From contig NZ_JAQPCG010000003.1 of the NCBI RefSeq assembly GCF_028464145.1, forward strand, positions 372,001 to 436,000: DNA of 64,000 nt. The letters run 5' to 3'. This document shows positions 27,030-36,020 of this stretch, one piece after another. The DNA comes from Maribacter sp. PR1. Lineage in GTDB: Bacteria; Bacteroidota; Bacteroidia; Flavobacteriales; Flavobacteriaceae. Under the pieces are notes generated by a model. It was not told where the DNA came from. It ran no database searches and saw only the letters and a list, made by a program, of their open reading frames with translations. Each line of letters begins with the position of its first letter. The first letter of the stretch is position 1. The translations under genes and the position numbers were made by a program.

Positions 27030-28102
27030 TTTGAAACGGGGTATTCTGAAATCAACTTCGTTTCAAAATTGGGAAAATCATTTAAATCCTGTTCGGTAAA
27101 AATACTCTTCTTTACGTTCTCATAATTGAAATAAATGACTGCTTGGGGATTGACGCTAATTATTCTGGCCAATGTTGCCTTGTGAGGATGACCATGTGAA
27201 GAACTATCCGTACTTATTACGTACTTATTCGTTTTTACAACTTCCAAAAGTTCTTTATGCATATTACTTTTACTGCCATGGTGGGATATCTGAAATAGTT
27301 CGACCGGGATAGGTTTTTCCTTGGAATATCCCAATTCCTGTAAAGACTTTAATACCCGATCAGGATGGGAATCGGCCAGAAATAAAAAATTCTTTTCGGC
27401 ATAGGTTAGAAGCACTGTAATGGAACTTCCGTTCTTCACACTTGTATCTTGTTTAAAACGAAAGCTGTCCAGTGTTTCTTTTTGGATGATATCTTTCAGA
27501 TTTTTTGCCCAGTCCTCTTTCTTTCCGCTTGTATAAACAGGATCTCCCGTTTTCTTATTATACTCACCGACCAATTTTTTCAATTGTGAATTATCGGGAG
27601 ACAGTATTTTTAATTGGACTCCAAAGAGGGCAAATTCATCACCTTGTCTTATAATTTTTTTGTCCCAAATCTTATGTTTTAGCAAATAGTCTTCAAATTC
27701 AATAGCCTCCGCCACCCCAGTGTACGTCGTATTAGGTACTTTGAGATTTAGCCGTAAATCATTATTCTCTTCTTTTTTGAAAAACTGGGCAATAGATTTG
27801 CCCGAATTAAACCAGACCTGGCCCACAAGGTTGTAGGCCTTCGCATCCGTTGAGAACCATTTTAACAAGCCTTCGATATGGTCATTATCAATATGGGATA
27901 AAATTAGTAGGTCGATTTTTTCCTTTCGCTTTTTAATTTTTTCAATTTCTAGGTGCAACTGCCCATATTGGTTATAACTTGAGTTAAAATACGTTGATGA
28001 CATTCCCCCATCAATCAGTATATTTCGTGAAGTACCTTCATCATCTTGGTGGGAAATGAGGATGCTATCTCCCTTATGTGCCTCTAAAAATTTAATTATC
28101 AT
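27026..28102 (-). CDS. MBL-fold metallohydrolase (Lamassu hydrolase subunit)
   Basis: The 358-residue cytosolic protein is a ComEC/Rec2-like metallo-beta-lactamase fold enzyme. The metal motif SHIDNDHIEG (His70, Asp72, Asp74, His75) is intact, followed by FLADSHPD, ISHHGSKSN and SSHGHPHKATLARI with further His ligands. It could act as a nuclease, phosphodiesterase or hydrolase. It is the first gene of the four-gene defence operon, with a 4-base overlap into the protease gene. About 170 bases upstream hold only a small hairpin (GTCAGT-AAAA-ACTGAC at 28209-28224) and no clear promoter box. Confidence 0.82.
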   Translation of the reverse strand: MIIKFLEAHKGDSILISHQDDEGTSRNILIDGGMSSTYFNSSYNQYGQLHLEIEKIKKRKEKIDLLILSHIDNDHIEGLLKWFSTDAKAYNLVGQVWFNSGKSIAQFFKKEENNDLRLNLKVPNTTYTGVAEAIEFEDYLLKHKIWDKKIIRQGDEFALFGVQLKILSPDNSQLKKLVGEYNKKTGDPVYTSGKKEDWAKNLKDIIQKETLDSFRFKQDTSVKNGSSITVLLTYAEKNFLFLADSHPDRVLKSLQELGYSKEKPIPVELFQISHHGSKSNMHKELLEVVKTNKYVISTDSSSHGHPHKATLARIISVNPQAVIYFNYENVKKSIFTEQDLNDFPNFETKLISEYPVSK

Positions 28103-28274
28103 GGACTAAAGCTGCTACTTGAATATATTTTAAAAAACATTTTTAAAAGGCAAACGAATTTTAGCTCAAAAAGAGGCCTGTTTACCAATCGACAAGAAAG
28201 GGGGTGATGTCAGTAAAAACTGACGCTAAAAATACTAAAATTAATAATACATACGGAAGACCGATCTTTTATAA

Positions 28275-29477
28275 TTAGATTTTCATATTTATCCAATCAG
28301 CCATTGCTTCTTTAAAATATTTGTGTCCAAGATCGTGCAACACGTCTCCCTTGGTGTCCAAATTGGTTCTAATCGGTTGGTTATAAATTTCACCTATTTT
28401 CCATTTTTCGAAACATTGGTTCAAAAGTTCAATGTCGTCGTCATTGGTTAGATCCATATCTAGATCATAAAGCTCGTTAATCAAGTGATCTAGTTCATTG
28501 GCATTATCGTCTTGGGAATGCCTATGCAATAATGGGGACAAGCGAATAAACCGTTTCTTATTCTCTAAAGCCTGCCCCAGATTATTATCGAACCTCCATA
28601 TATAAGTCATGTAATTTGCCCAGTCCGGAGGCTCATATAAAATGGTCTTAGCTTGATTTATAACGGTTTTCCCAAAAAACTTAAGGCCTAGACCCGGTTT
28701 TGTCTTTCGGTATTTTATAACATTGATATATAAAAGGTAAAAATATTTTCGCTCGCGTTGAGATGTGATCTTATTTGAGGTACCTAGTGAGATGATGTTA
28801 ATCTCCTCTTTACTTACGCCAAGTTTAATGGCTTCCGTGAGACCGGCAGCCACTGGGTTGTTGAACCCTCCTAGAGCACCATCCCACAGATAAAAATTTC
28901 GCTCAGATCTTTGGGCCTTTATTCTAGCGGGAAAATCAAAATAGCCAATTGGTGCGTTTGTAGAACCACTAATGGCCTGGATGAGGTTAACAGAATCGAA
29001 TGGCTTCCCTTCTTTCCCATAAGACTTGAAAAACTTCGCCTTATTATGGAGTGCGTCAAATGTGGTAACTACTAATTTAAGACTGGGCTTACCGATAAAA
29101 TCAGGAAGGTCTTCCATTGGTATTGCTTCAATCTCACTGAACAAGCTTTTGAGTCCTGCATACTTCTTTTTGACCGAATACTTTGGGCCTGCTCCAAAAA
29201 GACCTACAAAATCGGCCGGAAAGTACTTTTCCCAAAAAGAGTTTTTGCTGAAAACCAAGGTTCTATTTTGCTTTTCATAGAAGAGGGACAAACACTTATC
29301 AATATCCCAATTACAGCAGAGGGCGGCCAGCACGAGACTTCCACCTGATGTTGCAATGACCAAATCATATTTTCCTAGTATTTCGTGACCCTTGCTATTT
29401 CCGTAACGTTCCCTTAAGGTGAGAAATTGGAGTAAAGACCAGCTACCGCCACCATCAAGAGAGAGAATATTGTACAT
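28275..29477 (-). CDS. Patatin-like phospholipase
   Basis: I chose the start at 29477 because MYNILSLDGGGSW places the oxyanion-hole Gly-rich motif (DGGG, residues 8-11) at the usual distance from the N-terminus; an ORF start 45 bases upstream is possible. The catalytic dyad is Ser44 in ATSGGS and Asp199 in LWDGALGG. Such cytosolic patatins degrade membrane lipids and often serve as anti-phage effectors (CapV in CBASS, for example), but no cyclase is adjacent here. It follows the Lamassu-type operon on the same strand and diverges from the PLD-helicase gene. Confidence 0.85.
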   Translation of the reverse strand: MYNILSLDGGGSWSLLQFLTLRERYGNSKGHEILGKYDLVIATSGGSLVLAALCCNWDIDKCLSLFYEKQNRTLVFSKNSFWEKYFPADFVGLFGAGPKYSVKKKYAGLKSLFSEIEAIPMEDLPDFIGKPSLKLVVTTFDALHNKAKFFKSYGKEGKPFDSVNLIQAISGSTNAPIGYFDFPARIKAQRSERNFYLWDGALGGFNNPVAAGLTEAIKLGVSKEEINIISLGTSNKITSQRERKYFYLLYINVIKYRKTKPGLGLKFFGKTVINQAKTILYEPPDWANYMTYIWRFDNNLGQALENKKRFIRLSPLLHRHSQDDNANELDHLINELYDLDMDLTNDDDIELLNQCFEKWKIGEIYNQPIRTNLDTKGDVLHDLGHKYFKEAMADWINMKI

Positions 29478-29576
29478 ATCATTATTGTTTATAAGTAATT
29501 TGTAAGATAAGTATTTCAACAATTATCAAAAAAAGCGGTCTACGTCTTACAATTAAACAGTGGCCAGTGAAACTAC

Positions 29577-32500
29577 TTGATTTTAACTACATCCAGTAGA
29601 AATAAGATTTTTCCTATCTTAAAAGCAATATCGAACATTTTGAAAAACAAAAAGCAACTCTTTATCGATTTTGACAACCCTTCCTACACTTGGCCATCAC
29701 AAGAAGATTTCCCCATAAATGAAGACGGGCGAAAAATTAAAGATATTATTCTTGAAGACCTGAAGGCCTCTAAAGAATATCTCATCATCACAGGTTTCAC
29801 CTCACTAGCAAATATCGTAGAAGTATTTGGCAGTGAGCCTCTTGACATTACCAGAAAAACAAGGATTCTTTTAGGATTTGAACCCGAAGTGCGTAAAAGA
29901 AAGTCTTGGTCTAAGACCCCACTCTCAGAAGAAATCAAGGAATATTGGATCGATAGGGGTATTGATGTCCTGAAAGGGGGCAAAGTTATCCAGACCATTG
30001 AACATATCAATAATGGAACTATCGAATTTAGGATAAAGGAACGACAACACTCCAAACTGTATGTAGGAGACCGCCATGCCGTTTTGGGATCGGCCAATTT
30101 CTCCATACAGGGTATTACCACCCAAAAAGAGGCATCCATTAGAGTAGGATCACAGCCTTACCAAGATGTAGGTGTTTCTGATTTCAATAAAGATTTGAAT
30201 CAATATCAGTATGACAATATTCGAAAAAAGGCATTGAATTTCTGGGACCAAGGACAGACTTATGATATGAAGTCATTATTGGAAGGTTTATTACAAAAAG
30301 TCCCTTGGGATCAGGCGCTGGCACGTGCCTTGGCCGAGATTCTTGAAGGTAACTGGATTTCAAATTATCCAGAATTCAAAAATAAGATTGATAACGCAAA
30401 GCTTTGGCCCTTTCAAATTAGTGGTCTTGCCAAATCCATGATATTACTGGACCATCAGGGTAGTGTTCTTATCGCCGACCCTACTGGTTCGGGGAAAACC
30501 AGAATGGTCACCATATGCATGCTTTCCCTTATCCACAAATTATGGGAAAGTGGTCGGCGTGACCAATGTAATAGTTTGGTCTTATGTCCAAAAAATATCG
30601 TTGAAAACTGGGAAAAAGAAAGTCTTAATCTAAGTTTCCTGAACACGCCGCCGATTTCCATGGGAATTTTACAACGAGAGGGACGCAATAGAAACAAGAC
30701 CATTAAAGCCCTCCAACTGACCAACATACTGGTTTTGGACGAAGCCCACAACTTTCTCTCAAGAAAGTCCAATAGAAGCAATGCATTCAAGGAACATAAT
30801 GCAAGCTACGTCATTCTTTCAACCGCAACGCCAATAAATAAGAAAGCGGATGATCTTCTTCGCATCATAGAGCTTTTAGGTCCGGATAATTTACAGGATG
30901 AGGAACTTTTAAAACTGAAAGAATTATATAAAACTCCCATTCGCGAAAAGAAGGCCGAAGATCTCAAAAGATTGAATCGATTCATCCAAAAGTTCATTTT
31001 GAGACGAACAAAAAAGAGACTTAACCAACTCATTGACAAAGAACCGGAGGCTTATGTGAATAAATTCGGTAACAGGGCTAAATTTCCCAAAGTCAATAAT
31101 AGAACCTACAAGACGGCAGAGACGAAACAGGATATTGAAATTGCGCAACAGATCGGGGTCAAAGCAAAACAACTTCGAGGACTGATCTATTTGAGAAAAT
31201 TTAGGATACCGGTATACATAGAAAAAGAAGATACCGAGAGGATCATGGTCTACTACAAACAACGCATCAAAACGGCCACGGCGTTTACCGGTTACCATAT
31301 TCAGAATTCACTGCGCTCTTCCACTGCGGCATTAATGGAACATGTAGTTGGTACGCAAACAACAAAAAAATTTTATGACCTTAAAGGGCATAAGTCGGAT
31401 ACGGGCAACATCATTTCAAAATTGGAATCTTTTCGTGAAAAACCACTCCCCAGAAGTGATTATCCCCAATTACTCCCAGATTGGCTCACAGATTCAATAG
31501 AATATGAAAAAGTAATAAACCATGAAATAAAGACCTATAAAGAAATTCTAGAGTTATTAAAGTCAATGTCAGATAGTCGTGAACGAGGAAAAGCGAAGCA
31601 GTTAATGCTATTGGTAGATAAACATGGGCTGGTCTTGGGTTTTGATAGTACGGTGCTCACATTGTTCTATCTTAGAAAATTACTTAGGGAATTTGGGTAC
31701 CCCGAAAAAATCCATTTGGTGAGCGGCAGTAGTGACGCAGCAAGACTGGAGGTTCAGGAAGTCTTTGGAATCGATTCGAAGGTTGAACGGGGACTCGCAC
31801 TTTGTTCCGATGTGATGGCAGAGGGGGTTAACCTTCAAAGAGCAAAGGCCCTTTTACAGTTGGATTTTCCCAGTGTTATGCGTTTGGCCGAGCAACGTGT
31901 CGGAAGATTGCACCGTATGGACAGTCCCCATGACGACATAGAAGTATTTTGGTCAAAAGATTCCGAGTCATTTGCGTTAAAGGCCGATCGCCGTTTGGTA
32001 CGTACCACGATTCTAACGGAAAAGCTTATAGGTGGCAATCTTGACTTGCCCGATGAACTTTTGGAGGGTGAAGAAGACCTGATTTCTGCAGCAGAATTCA
32101 TACGTGAGTTCAACCCTTTTGAAAGGGAAGACTCGGATTGGCAAGGTCTTAATGATGCCTTTGATCCTCTTTATAGATTAAAAGAAGGTAATAATGCTAT
32201 TATCAAAGAGGAAGTTTATGAAGAACTAAAACGTACAAAAGCGTCAATTCAATGTAGGGTAAGCTTTGTGAAATCAAAAGAAGATTGGGCATTTATATGC
32301 ACTAAGGGGACTGAAAAAAAATCCCCTCTTTGGTTGTTTATAGAAGCCTCTGGTGTTGTACACAACGAATTTTCGGTTATTTGTCAATTACTTCGTGAAA
32401 ACTTGGATAATGTAACCGATATTGACTGGAGTCCTAAAACATTGGATAATTTCATCTCTATTTTTAGGAGAAATGAGCGCAACGCCATTCCTAATAAAAA

Positions 32501-32867
32501 ACGTCGGGCTTTAGAGGTAGCAGAATTCCTTTTGACGAAACAAATACGGTATGAAAAAGATGATACGATAATTCGGTTGATTAAAGAACTGCAAAAAGCG
32601 TTTAGAGCGGGTTACCGCATTGACGAAATGGCCATAGACTATTCTAGATTTGCCGAACTCTGGTTGGAACTTCTGATGCCGATGCTAAAAGAAAAGCAAC
32701 TAAAAGCTACGAGGCGTGCCCTTATAACGTTGGAAAATCTGAAAACTCCATGGCTAAAACGATACTTTGAGCCTGAGCGATTAAAATCCATCTATGACCA
32801 TATTCCCTTGACCGAAAAATTGGAAAAACGTATTGCGGCATGTATCGTTGGTATAAAAAATAAATGA
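29577..32867 (+). CDS. PLD-SNF2 helicase (predicted defence protein)
   Basis: The 1096-residue fusion has an N-terminal phospholipase-D-like domain with one HxK motif (QHSKLYVGDRHAVLGSANFS, about 156-175). A superfamily 2 / SNF2 motor follows, with Walker A PTGSGKTRM near 301, DEAH near 388, TATPINKK near 418 and motif VI QRVGRLHR near 772. The last ~250 residues are unassigned and helical. PLD domains of this kind can cut nucleic acid, so a DNA-translocating nuclease is plausible. The start is TTG; no ATG precedes the PLD domain. It lies in a defence-rich segment and diverges from the patatin gene. It matches no named system that I can identify. Confidence 0.75.
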   Translation: MILTTSSRNKIFPILKAISNILKNKKQLFIDFDNPSYTWPSQEDFPINEDGRKIKDIILEDLKASKEYLIITGFTSLANIVEVFGSEPLDITRKTRILLGFEPEVRKRKSWSKTPLSEEIKEYWIDRGIDVLKGGKVIQTIEHINNGTIEFRIKERQHSKLYVGDRHAVLGSANFSIQGITTQKEASIRVGSQPYQDVGVSDFNKDLNQYQYDNIRKKALNFWDQGQTYDMKSLLEGLLQKVPWDQALARALAEILEGNWISNYPEFKNKIDNAKLWPFQISGLAKSMILLDHQGSVLIADPTGSGKTRMVTICMLSLIHKLWESGRRDQCNSLVLCPKNIVENWEKESLNLSFLNTPPISMGILQREGRNRNKTIKALQLTNILVLDEAHNFLSRKSNRSNAFKEHNASYVILSTATPINKKADDLLRIIELLGPDNLQDEELLKLKELYKTPIREKKAEDLKRLNRFIQKFILRRTKKRLNQLIDKEPEAYVNKFGNRAKFPKVNNRTYKTAETKQDIEIAQQIGVKAKQLRGLIYLRKFRIPVYIEKEDTERIMVYYKQRIKTATAFTGYHIQNSLRSSTAALMEHVVGTQTTKKFYDLKGHKSDTGNIISKLESFREKPLPRSDYPQLLPDWLTDSIEYEKVINHEIKTYKEILELLKSMSDSRERGKAKQLMLLVDKHGLVLGFDSTVLTLFYLRKLLREFGYPEKIHLVSGSSDAARLEVQEVFGIDSKVERGLALCSDVMAEGVNLQRAKALLQLDFPSVMRLAEQRVGRLHRMDSPHDDIEVFWSKDSESFALKADRRLVRTTILTEKLIGGNLDLPDELLEGEEDLISAAEFIREFNPFEREDSDWQGLNDAFDPLYRLKEGNNAIIKEEVYEELKRTKASIQCRVSFVKSKEDWAFICTKGTEKKSPLWLFIEASGVVHNEFSVICQLLRENLDNVTDIDWSPKTLDNFISIFRRNERNAIPNKKRRALEVAEFLLTKQIRYEKDDTIIRLIKELQKAFRAGYRIDEMAIDYSRFAELWLELLMPMLKEKQLKATRRALITLENLKTPWLKRYFEPERLKSIYDHIPLTEKLEKRIAACIVGIKNK

Positions 32868-32945
32868 TTCCCGAATATAGGTTTTTGACTTCGCTGAAAT
32901 ATATCTCATCGGTGCGGTAAAGTATAGGTTCGTTTTCTCTCATTC

Positions 32946-32961
32946 TCACACTATATTGTGA
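32946..32961. promoter_or_regulatory. HipB-type operator site 1
   Basis: The palindrome TCACA-CTATAT-TGTGA shares its half-sites with two further sites up to the hipB start. Confidence 0.65.
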
Positions 32962-33008
32962 TTTACATGCCTGTCCCCCACTTTAGATATTATTTTTACC
33001 TCATTATC

Positions 33009-33022
33009 TCATTATAATGTGA
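33009..33022. promoter_or_regulatory. HipB-type operator site 2
   Basis: TCATTATAATGTGA has a perfect CATTATAATG core and the same half-site (TGTGA) as sites 1 and 3. Confidence 0.6.
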
Positions 33023-33068
33023 TTTTTGTTGTAAGTATTGAATTTTATAACTATTTTTATACCTAAAT

Positions 33069-33080
33069 CACATTATAGTG
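33069..33080. promoter_or_regulatory. HipB-type operator site 3, overlapping the hipB start codon
   Basis: CAC-ATTATA-GTG ends in the GTG start codon of hipB. Repressor binding here would block both transcription and the translation start region. Confidence 0.6.
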
Positions 33081-33284
33081 TCAAAAAAGAAGATAGGCAA
33101 GAGCATTAAAGCACGTAGAAAAGCGCTACGGGTAACCCAACAACAATTGGCCCAACTCGCCGATGTAAGCGTTAATACACTCTATAAAATTGAGCGTGGC
33201 CAGGCAAACCCTACCCTTGAAACCTTGGATGGAATTGCGGATGTATTGGGAATGGAGGTATGCTTAAAAGTAAAGAAACTCTAG
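33078..33284 (+). CDS. hipB: HipB-like XRE antitoxin and autorepressor
   Basis: The 68-residue HTH_XRE protein (KSIKARRKALRVTQQQLAQLADVSVNTLYKIERGQANPTLETL) starts with GTG inside operator site 3. It would bind the three palindromes as a dimer and repress the operon. It is the first gene of a three-gene HipB-HipS-HipT locus, with 9 bases to hipS. It is shorter than E. coli HipB and lacks an obvious C-terminal extension. Function follows from family and context. Confidence 0.85.
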   Translation: MSKKKIGKSIKARRKALRVTQQQLAQLADVSVNTLYKIERGQANPTLETLDGIADVLGMEVCLKVKKL

Positions 33285-33293
33285 ATTGATTAT

Positions 33294-33626
33294 ATGAGGC
33301 AGGCCAAAATATTATTTAAGGGAGAAGAAGCGGGCATACTTACCCAGTATGACGATGGAAGCTTTACGTACCGCTACCATGACCAATGGCTTGGCGATTC
33401 GGGAAAGCCGGCCATAAGCCTAACGTTGCCCAAAACCGAACAGGAGTACCGTTCGGAACATCTGTTCCCATTTTTTTTTAATATGCTTCCAGAGGGGACA
33501 AACAAACAGGTCGTGTGCAGACATATGAAGATAGACCAAGACGATTACTTTGGCCTGTTGCTGACAACGGCACGTTATGATACGATCGGTGCCATAACCG
33601 TAAAGAAAATTGAGCAACCGATATGA
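33294..33626 (+). CDS. hipS: HipS-like protein (HipA N-terminal subdomain 1 as separate gene)
   Basis: The 110-residue protein corresponds to the N-terminal beta-rich subdomain that is fused to the kinase in HipA (QAKILFKGEEAGILTQYDDGSFTYRY ... ISLTLPKTEQEYRSEHLFPFFFNMLPEG). In the split HipBST systems this separate piece acts as the antitoxin of the HipT kinase. It overlaps hipT by 4 bases (ATGA). The LPEG block, normally next to the kinase core, is intact, so this is a normal split gene rather than a broken hipA. Confidence 0.85.
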   Translation: MRQAKILFKGEEAGILTQYDDGSFTYRYHDQWLGDSGKPAISLTLPKTEQEYRSEHLFPFFFNMLPEGTNKQVVCRHMKIDQDDYFGLLLTTARYDTIGAITVKKIEQPI

Positions 33627-34609
33627 GTTTACCGATGATAAAATATTGTCCCGGCACTTTGGCAGAGGGGTATGAAACCTACAGCACGACCTGTTTGAGA
33701 AGGGTGTTTGATGGAAGAAAGGTAAACCATATATTGCCTTACGATTCCCCGGCCAGCAACGAAGCCACGGATGAACTCTTTGTTGAGAACCGAAAAAGGA
33801 TTTCGATTTCAGGGGTACAGGAAAAATTTTCCGTCCTTTTGGAGAAAAATAAACTTCGGCTTATTAACGAAGGGGAGCAAGGGACATATATTTTAAAACC
33901 AATTCCCGGTGCAGGTAAAAATCCTGACCAGATGCCCGCCAATGAGCATTTGACGATGCAGATCGCACGTCAGGTATTCGATATCGAGACCGCCGAAAAT
34001 GCGCTCATATTTTTTAAGGATGGAACACCGGCCTACATTACCAAGCGATTTGATGTAAAGAAAGGTGGTGGAAAACTTGCCAAAGAGGATTTTGCTTCCT
34101 TGGCGGGAAGGACTCCCCAGACCCATGGGGAGCACTATAAATATTCGGGTAGTTATCTTGAGTTGTTCGAACTTATGAAAAAATACCTGCCCGCCTATCA
34201 ATTGGAGGCACCGAAACTTTTCCGACTGCTCGTCTTCAATTATCTTTTTTCCAATGGGGATGCCCATTTCAAAAATTTCTCGTTATTGGAAACAGAATTG
34301 GGAGATTTCAGGTTAAGTCCTGCCTATGACCTGCTCAATACACGAATGCATATAGAAGATTCCGATTTTGCGTTAGATGACGGCCTGTTACCTAAGAACT
34401 TGTCCAAAGGCAAGGTTATGCAACAATTTCTTTCGCTTGCCGAACACGCAAAAATTGGCCAAGGCCAATTGGATGGGGTCTTGGAGAAATTGCTGTCGAA
34501 TTCTGAAGAGGTCGAAAAACTAATAGACGCTTCCTATCTAAGCGATACGTCCAAAAGAAATTATTTACAATCGTATCAAACAAGGCTTAAAAAACTAAAT
34601 CGAAAGTAA
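33623..34609 (+). CDS. hipT: HipT-like serine/threonine kinase toxin
   Basis: The 328-residue kinase lacks the HipA N-terminal subdomain, which is encoded upstream as hipS. The Gly-rich loop SISGVQEKFS at 61-70 contains the paired-Ser SIS motif that is autophosphorylated in characterised HipT. Lys92 (ILKP) fits the ATP-binding Lys, NGDAHFKN at 211-218 is the catalytic loop, and SPAYDLL at 232-238 is the metal-binding segment. All catalytic elements are intact. HipT of E. coli phosphorylates tryptophanyl-tRNA synthetase; the target here is unknown. It is the final gene of the operon. Confidence 0.87.
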   Translation: MSLPMIKYCPGTLAEGYETYSTTCLRRVFDGRKVNHILPYDSPASNEATDELFVENRKRISISGVQEKFSVLLEKNKLRLINEGEQGTYILKPIPGAGKNPDQMPANEHLTMQIARQVFDIETAENALIFFKDGTPAYITKRFDVKKGGGKLAKEDFASLAGRTPQTHGEHYKYSGSYLELFELMKKYLPAYQLEAPKLFRLLVFNYLFSNGDAHFKNFSLLETELGDFRLSPAYDLLNTRMHIEDSDFALDDGLLPKNLSKGKVMQQFLSLAEHAKIGQGQLDGVLEKLLSNSEEVEKLIDASYLSDTSKRNYLQSYQTRLKKLNRK

Positions 34610-34689
34610 TAGGTATAAATTCCAACGAATACATCTCCTGCTTGAAAAAATATGCATATTGCAACTCTACCACAAATCACATCGACAAT

Positions 34690-34896
34690 ATGAAAAACCT
34701 GAACAACTTTACGTTCTCTGATGTCAAGGCCATATACGATTTTCTTGAATTGAGAAAAGACATTGTCTCCAAAAACCCCGAACATTTTGAAAAGGGAGAA
34801 GTTCACACAATCCTCGCCAAACAAAAAATTGTTTGGCAGCAACTCCATTCTAGAATGAACGAAATAGAAGAATTAAAATCCTATGAAAATGAATGA
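34690..34896 (+). CDS. Small hypothetical protein
   Basis: I chose the ATG at 34690 (MKNLNNFTFSDVKAIYDFLELRKDIVSK), giving 68 residues; an in-frame start 48 bases upstream exists but adds an unlikely sequence. The protein is charged and helical, with no signal peptide and no family that I recognise. It overlaps the next small gene by 14 bases, so the two are probably coexpressed. It lies between HipBST and the convergent PRTRC operon. Confidence 0.5.
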   Translation: MKNLNNFTFSDVKAIYDFLELRKDIVSKNPEHFEKGEVHTILAKQKIVWQQLHSRMNEIEELKSYENE

Positions 34897-35206
34897 GATG
34901 TACACAATTTATGTCCACTTTCCATGTGCTGAAGATTATATGGATAAGGCCGTGCAACTTGAGATTCAGATGCCCTTTGTGCCTAGAATCGGAGATTGCC
35001 TCTTTATTGACCCTCAAGATTATAAACATTTAGAGAGAAAGGTAGAGCAAACCGAAGCCTTGAAAAAAAGATACAAGAGATGGATTTATGGCGGGCAGCG
35101 ATGTTCTTTTGATGATGCCTCCATTGTTATCGCAGTTGTCTGGAATAACAACGATAGCACTATTCACATTGAATTGGGAGAAAACATAGGTGAGGAAAGG
35201 GATTAA
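34883..35206 (+). CDS. Small hypothetical protein
   Basis: The 107-residue acidic protein shows mixed beta/alpha character (YTIYVHFPCAEDYMDKAVQLEIQMPFVPRIGDCLFI), with a stretch resembling a small beta-barrel (IVIAVVWNNNDSTIHIELGE). I recognise no family. It overlaps the preceding small gene and converges on the PRTRC thiF gene with 34 bases between. The start may be the second Met two codons further on. Confidence 0.55.
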   Translation: MKMNEMYTIYVHFPCAEDYMDKAVQLEIQMPFVPRIGDCLFIDPQDYKHLERKVEQTEALKKRYKRWIYGGQRCSFDDASIVIAVVWNNNDSTIHIELGENIGEERD

Positions 35207-35240
35207 ATATCCAATGTACAATAGTTCCTTTTTTTAAGTG

Positions 35241-36020
35241 TCACACCAAAATCGGGTTAACCCTCCCCGATTCCAAATTCACGAATGCCCCATGTTTCTG
35301 AATTTGCTTATGGTACAACAACCGAAACAGACAATCGGCTGCATGGGCAACCAAAACATCATTGATAAACAACGATTGCTCGTTCAGCTTGTCGGAATAG
35401 GCACATCCCCTACCCTGCAAATTGGGCGTATCATGCGCATCCAAATCGGGGAAAAAGTCGATGATGTTTTTGAGTTTGTCCACCATTTCAAAATCCTCCC
35501 GTTCTGTTTTTCGTTCTTCCTCGAACAACGTTCCCAATACGAATTGCCCACTATCCCTACTGTTACCAATGTCCAACCAATAGAACATGCTTTGATATTC
35601 CGAACCTTTAAAGGGAAATCCAAGCGATTTTGATAACAGCGTTCTAAATCGGGCATTATCCACACAAGTGATGATGATGTTCGCCCGAATATCCTCGCCA
35701 TTGGGAATTGCGTCCATAGGAATACCTTCCCATTGCAGACCAAAGGCAATATTTACCTTATTGACGGCATTGACCACTTTATATTCCCCAACATCACTGA
35801 GGGCATAGAGTTGTCTGCCTACATTGTTGTTTTCCACCACATCGGAATCATAAGCGATTATGTGCAACCCTGGGTGTCCGATCTGGCGCAAGGCAAAATC
35901 CATCCTTGCCAACCGTGCCAGCATCAATGACCCTGTTCCCCCCACCCCAATCAATGCAATGGTAATTGGATGGGTGGGGTTATAGAAATAATTAGGCGCA
36001 AAGTGTATTCTAGTCTTCAT
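35241..36020 (-). CDS. PRTRC system ThiF family (E1-like) protein
   Basis: The 259-residue E1-like adenylyltransferase has a nucleotide-binding GVGGTG at 25-30, YDSDVVENNNVGRQ at 57-70 (Asp and Arg of the ATP site) and ITCVDNARFR near 118. A Cys in GRGCAYSDKLNEQSLF (Cys206) fits the conserved thiol-transfer position of PRTRC ThiF proteins. It would activate the C-terminus of the ubiquitin-like protein C encoded in the same operon. It overlaps protein B by 11 bases and is the last gene of the cassette in this window. Confidence 0.9.
   Translation of the reverse strand: MKTRIHFAPNYFYNPTHPITIALIGVGGTGSLMLARLARMDFALRQIGHPGLHIIAYDSDVVENNNVGRQLYALSDVGEYKVVNAVNKVNIAFGLQWEGIPMDAIPNGEDIRANIIITCVDNARFRTLLSKSLGFPFKGSEYQSMFYWLDIGNSRDSGQFVLGTLFEEERKTEREDFEMVDKLKNIIDFFPDLDAHDTPNLQGRGCAYSDKLNEQSLFINDVLVAHAADCLFRLLYHKQIQKHGAFVNLESGRVNPILV

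Noticed and set aside
28209..28224. Hairpin GTCAGT-AAAA-ACTGAC upstream of the Lamassu-type operon as a terminator
   Set aside because: No T-run on either strand and only a 6-bp stem; kept as a note in the MBL gene entry.
28275..29477. Patatin gene as a CBASS effector
   Set aside because: No CD-NTase cyclase or Cap2/Cap3-type genes are adjacent. The E1/E2-like proteins further right belong to a PRTRC cassette.
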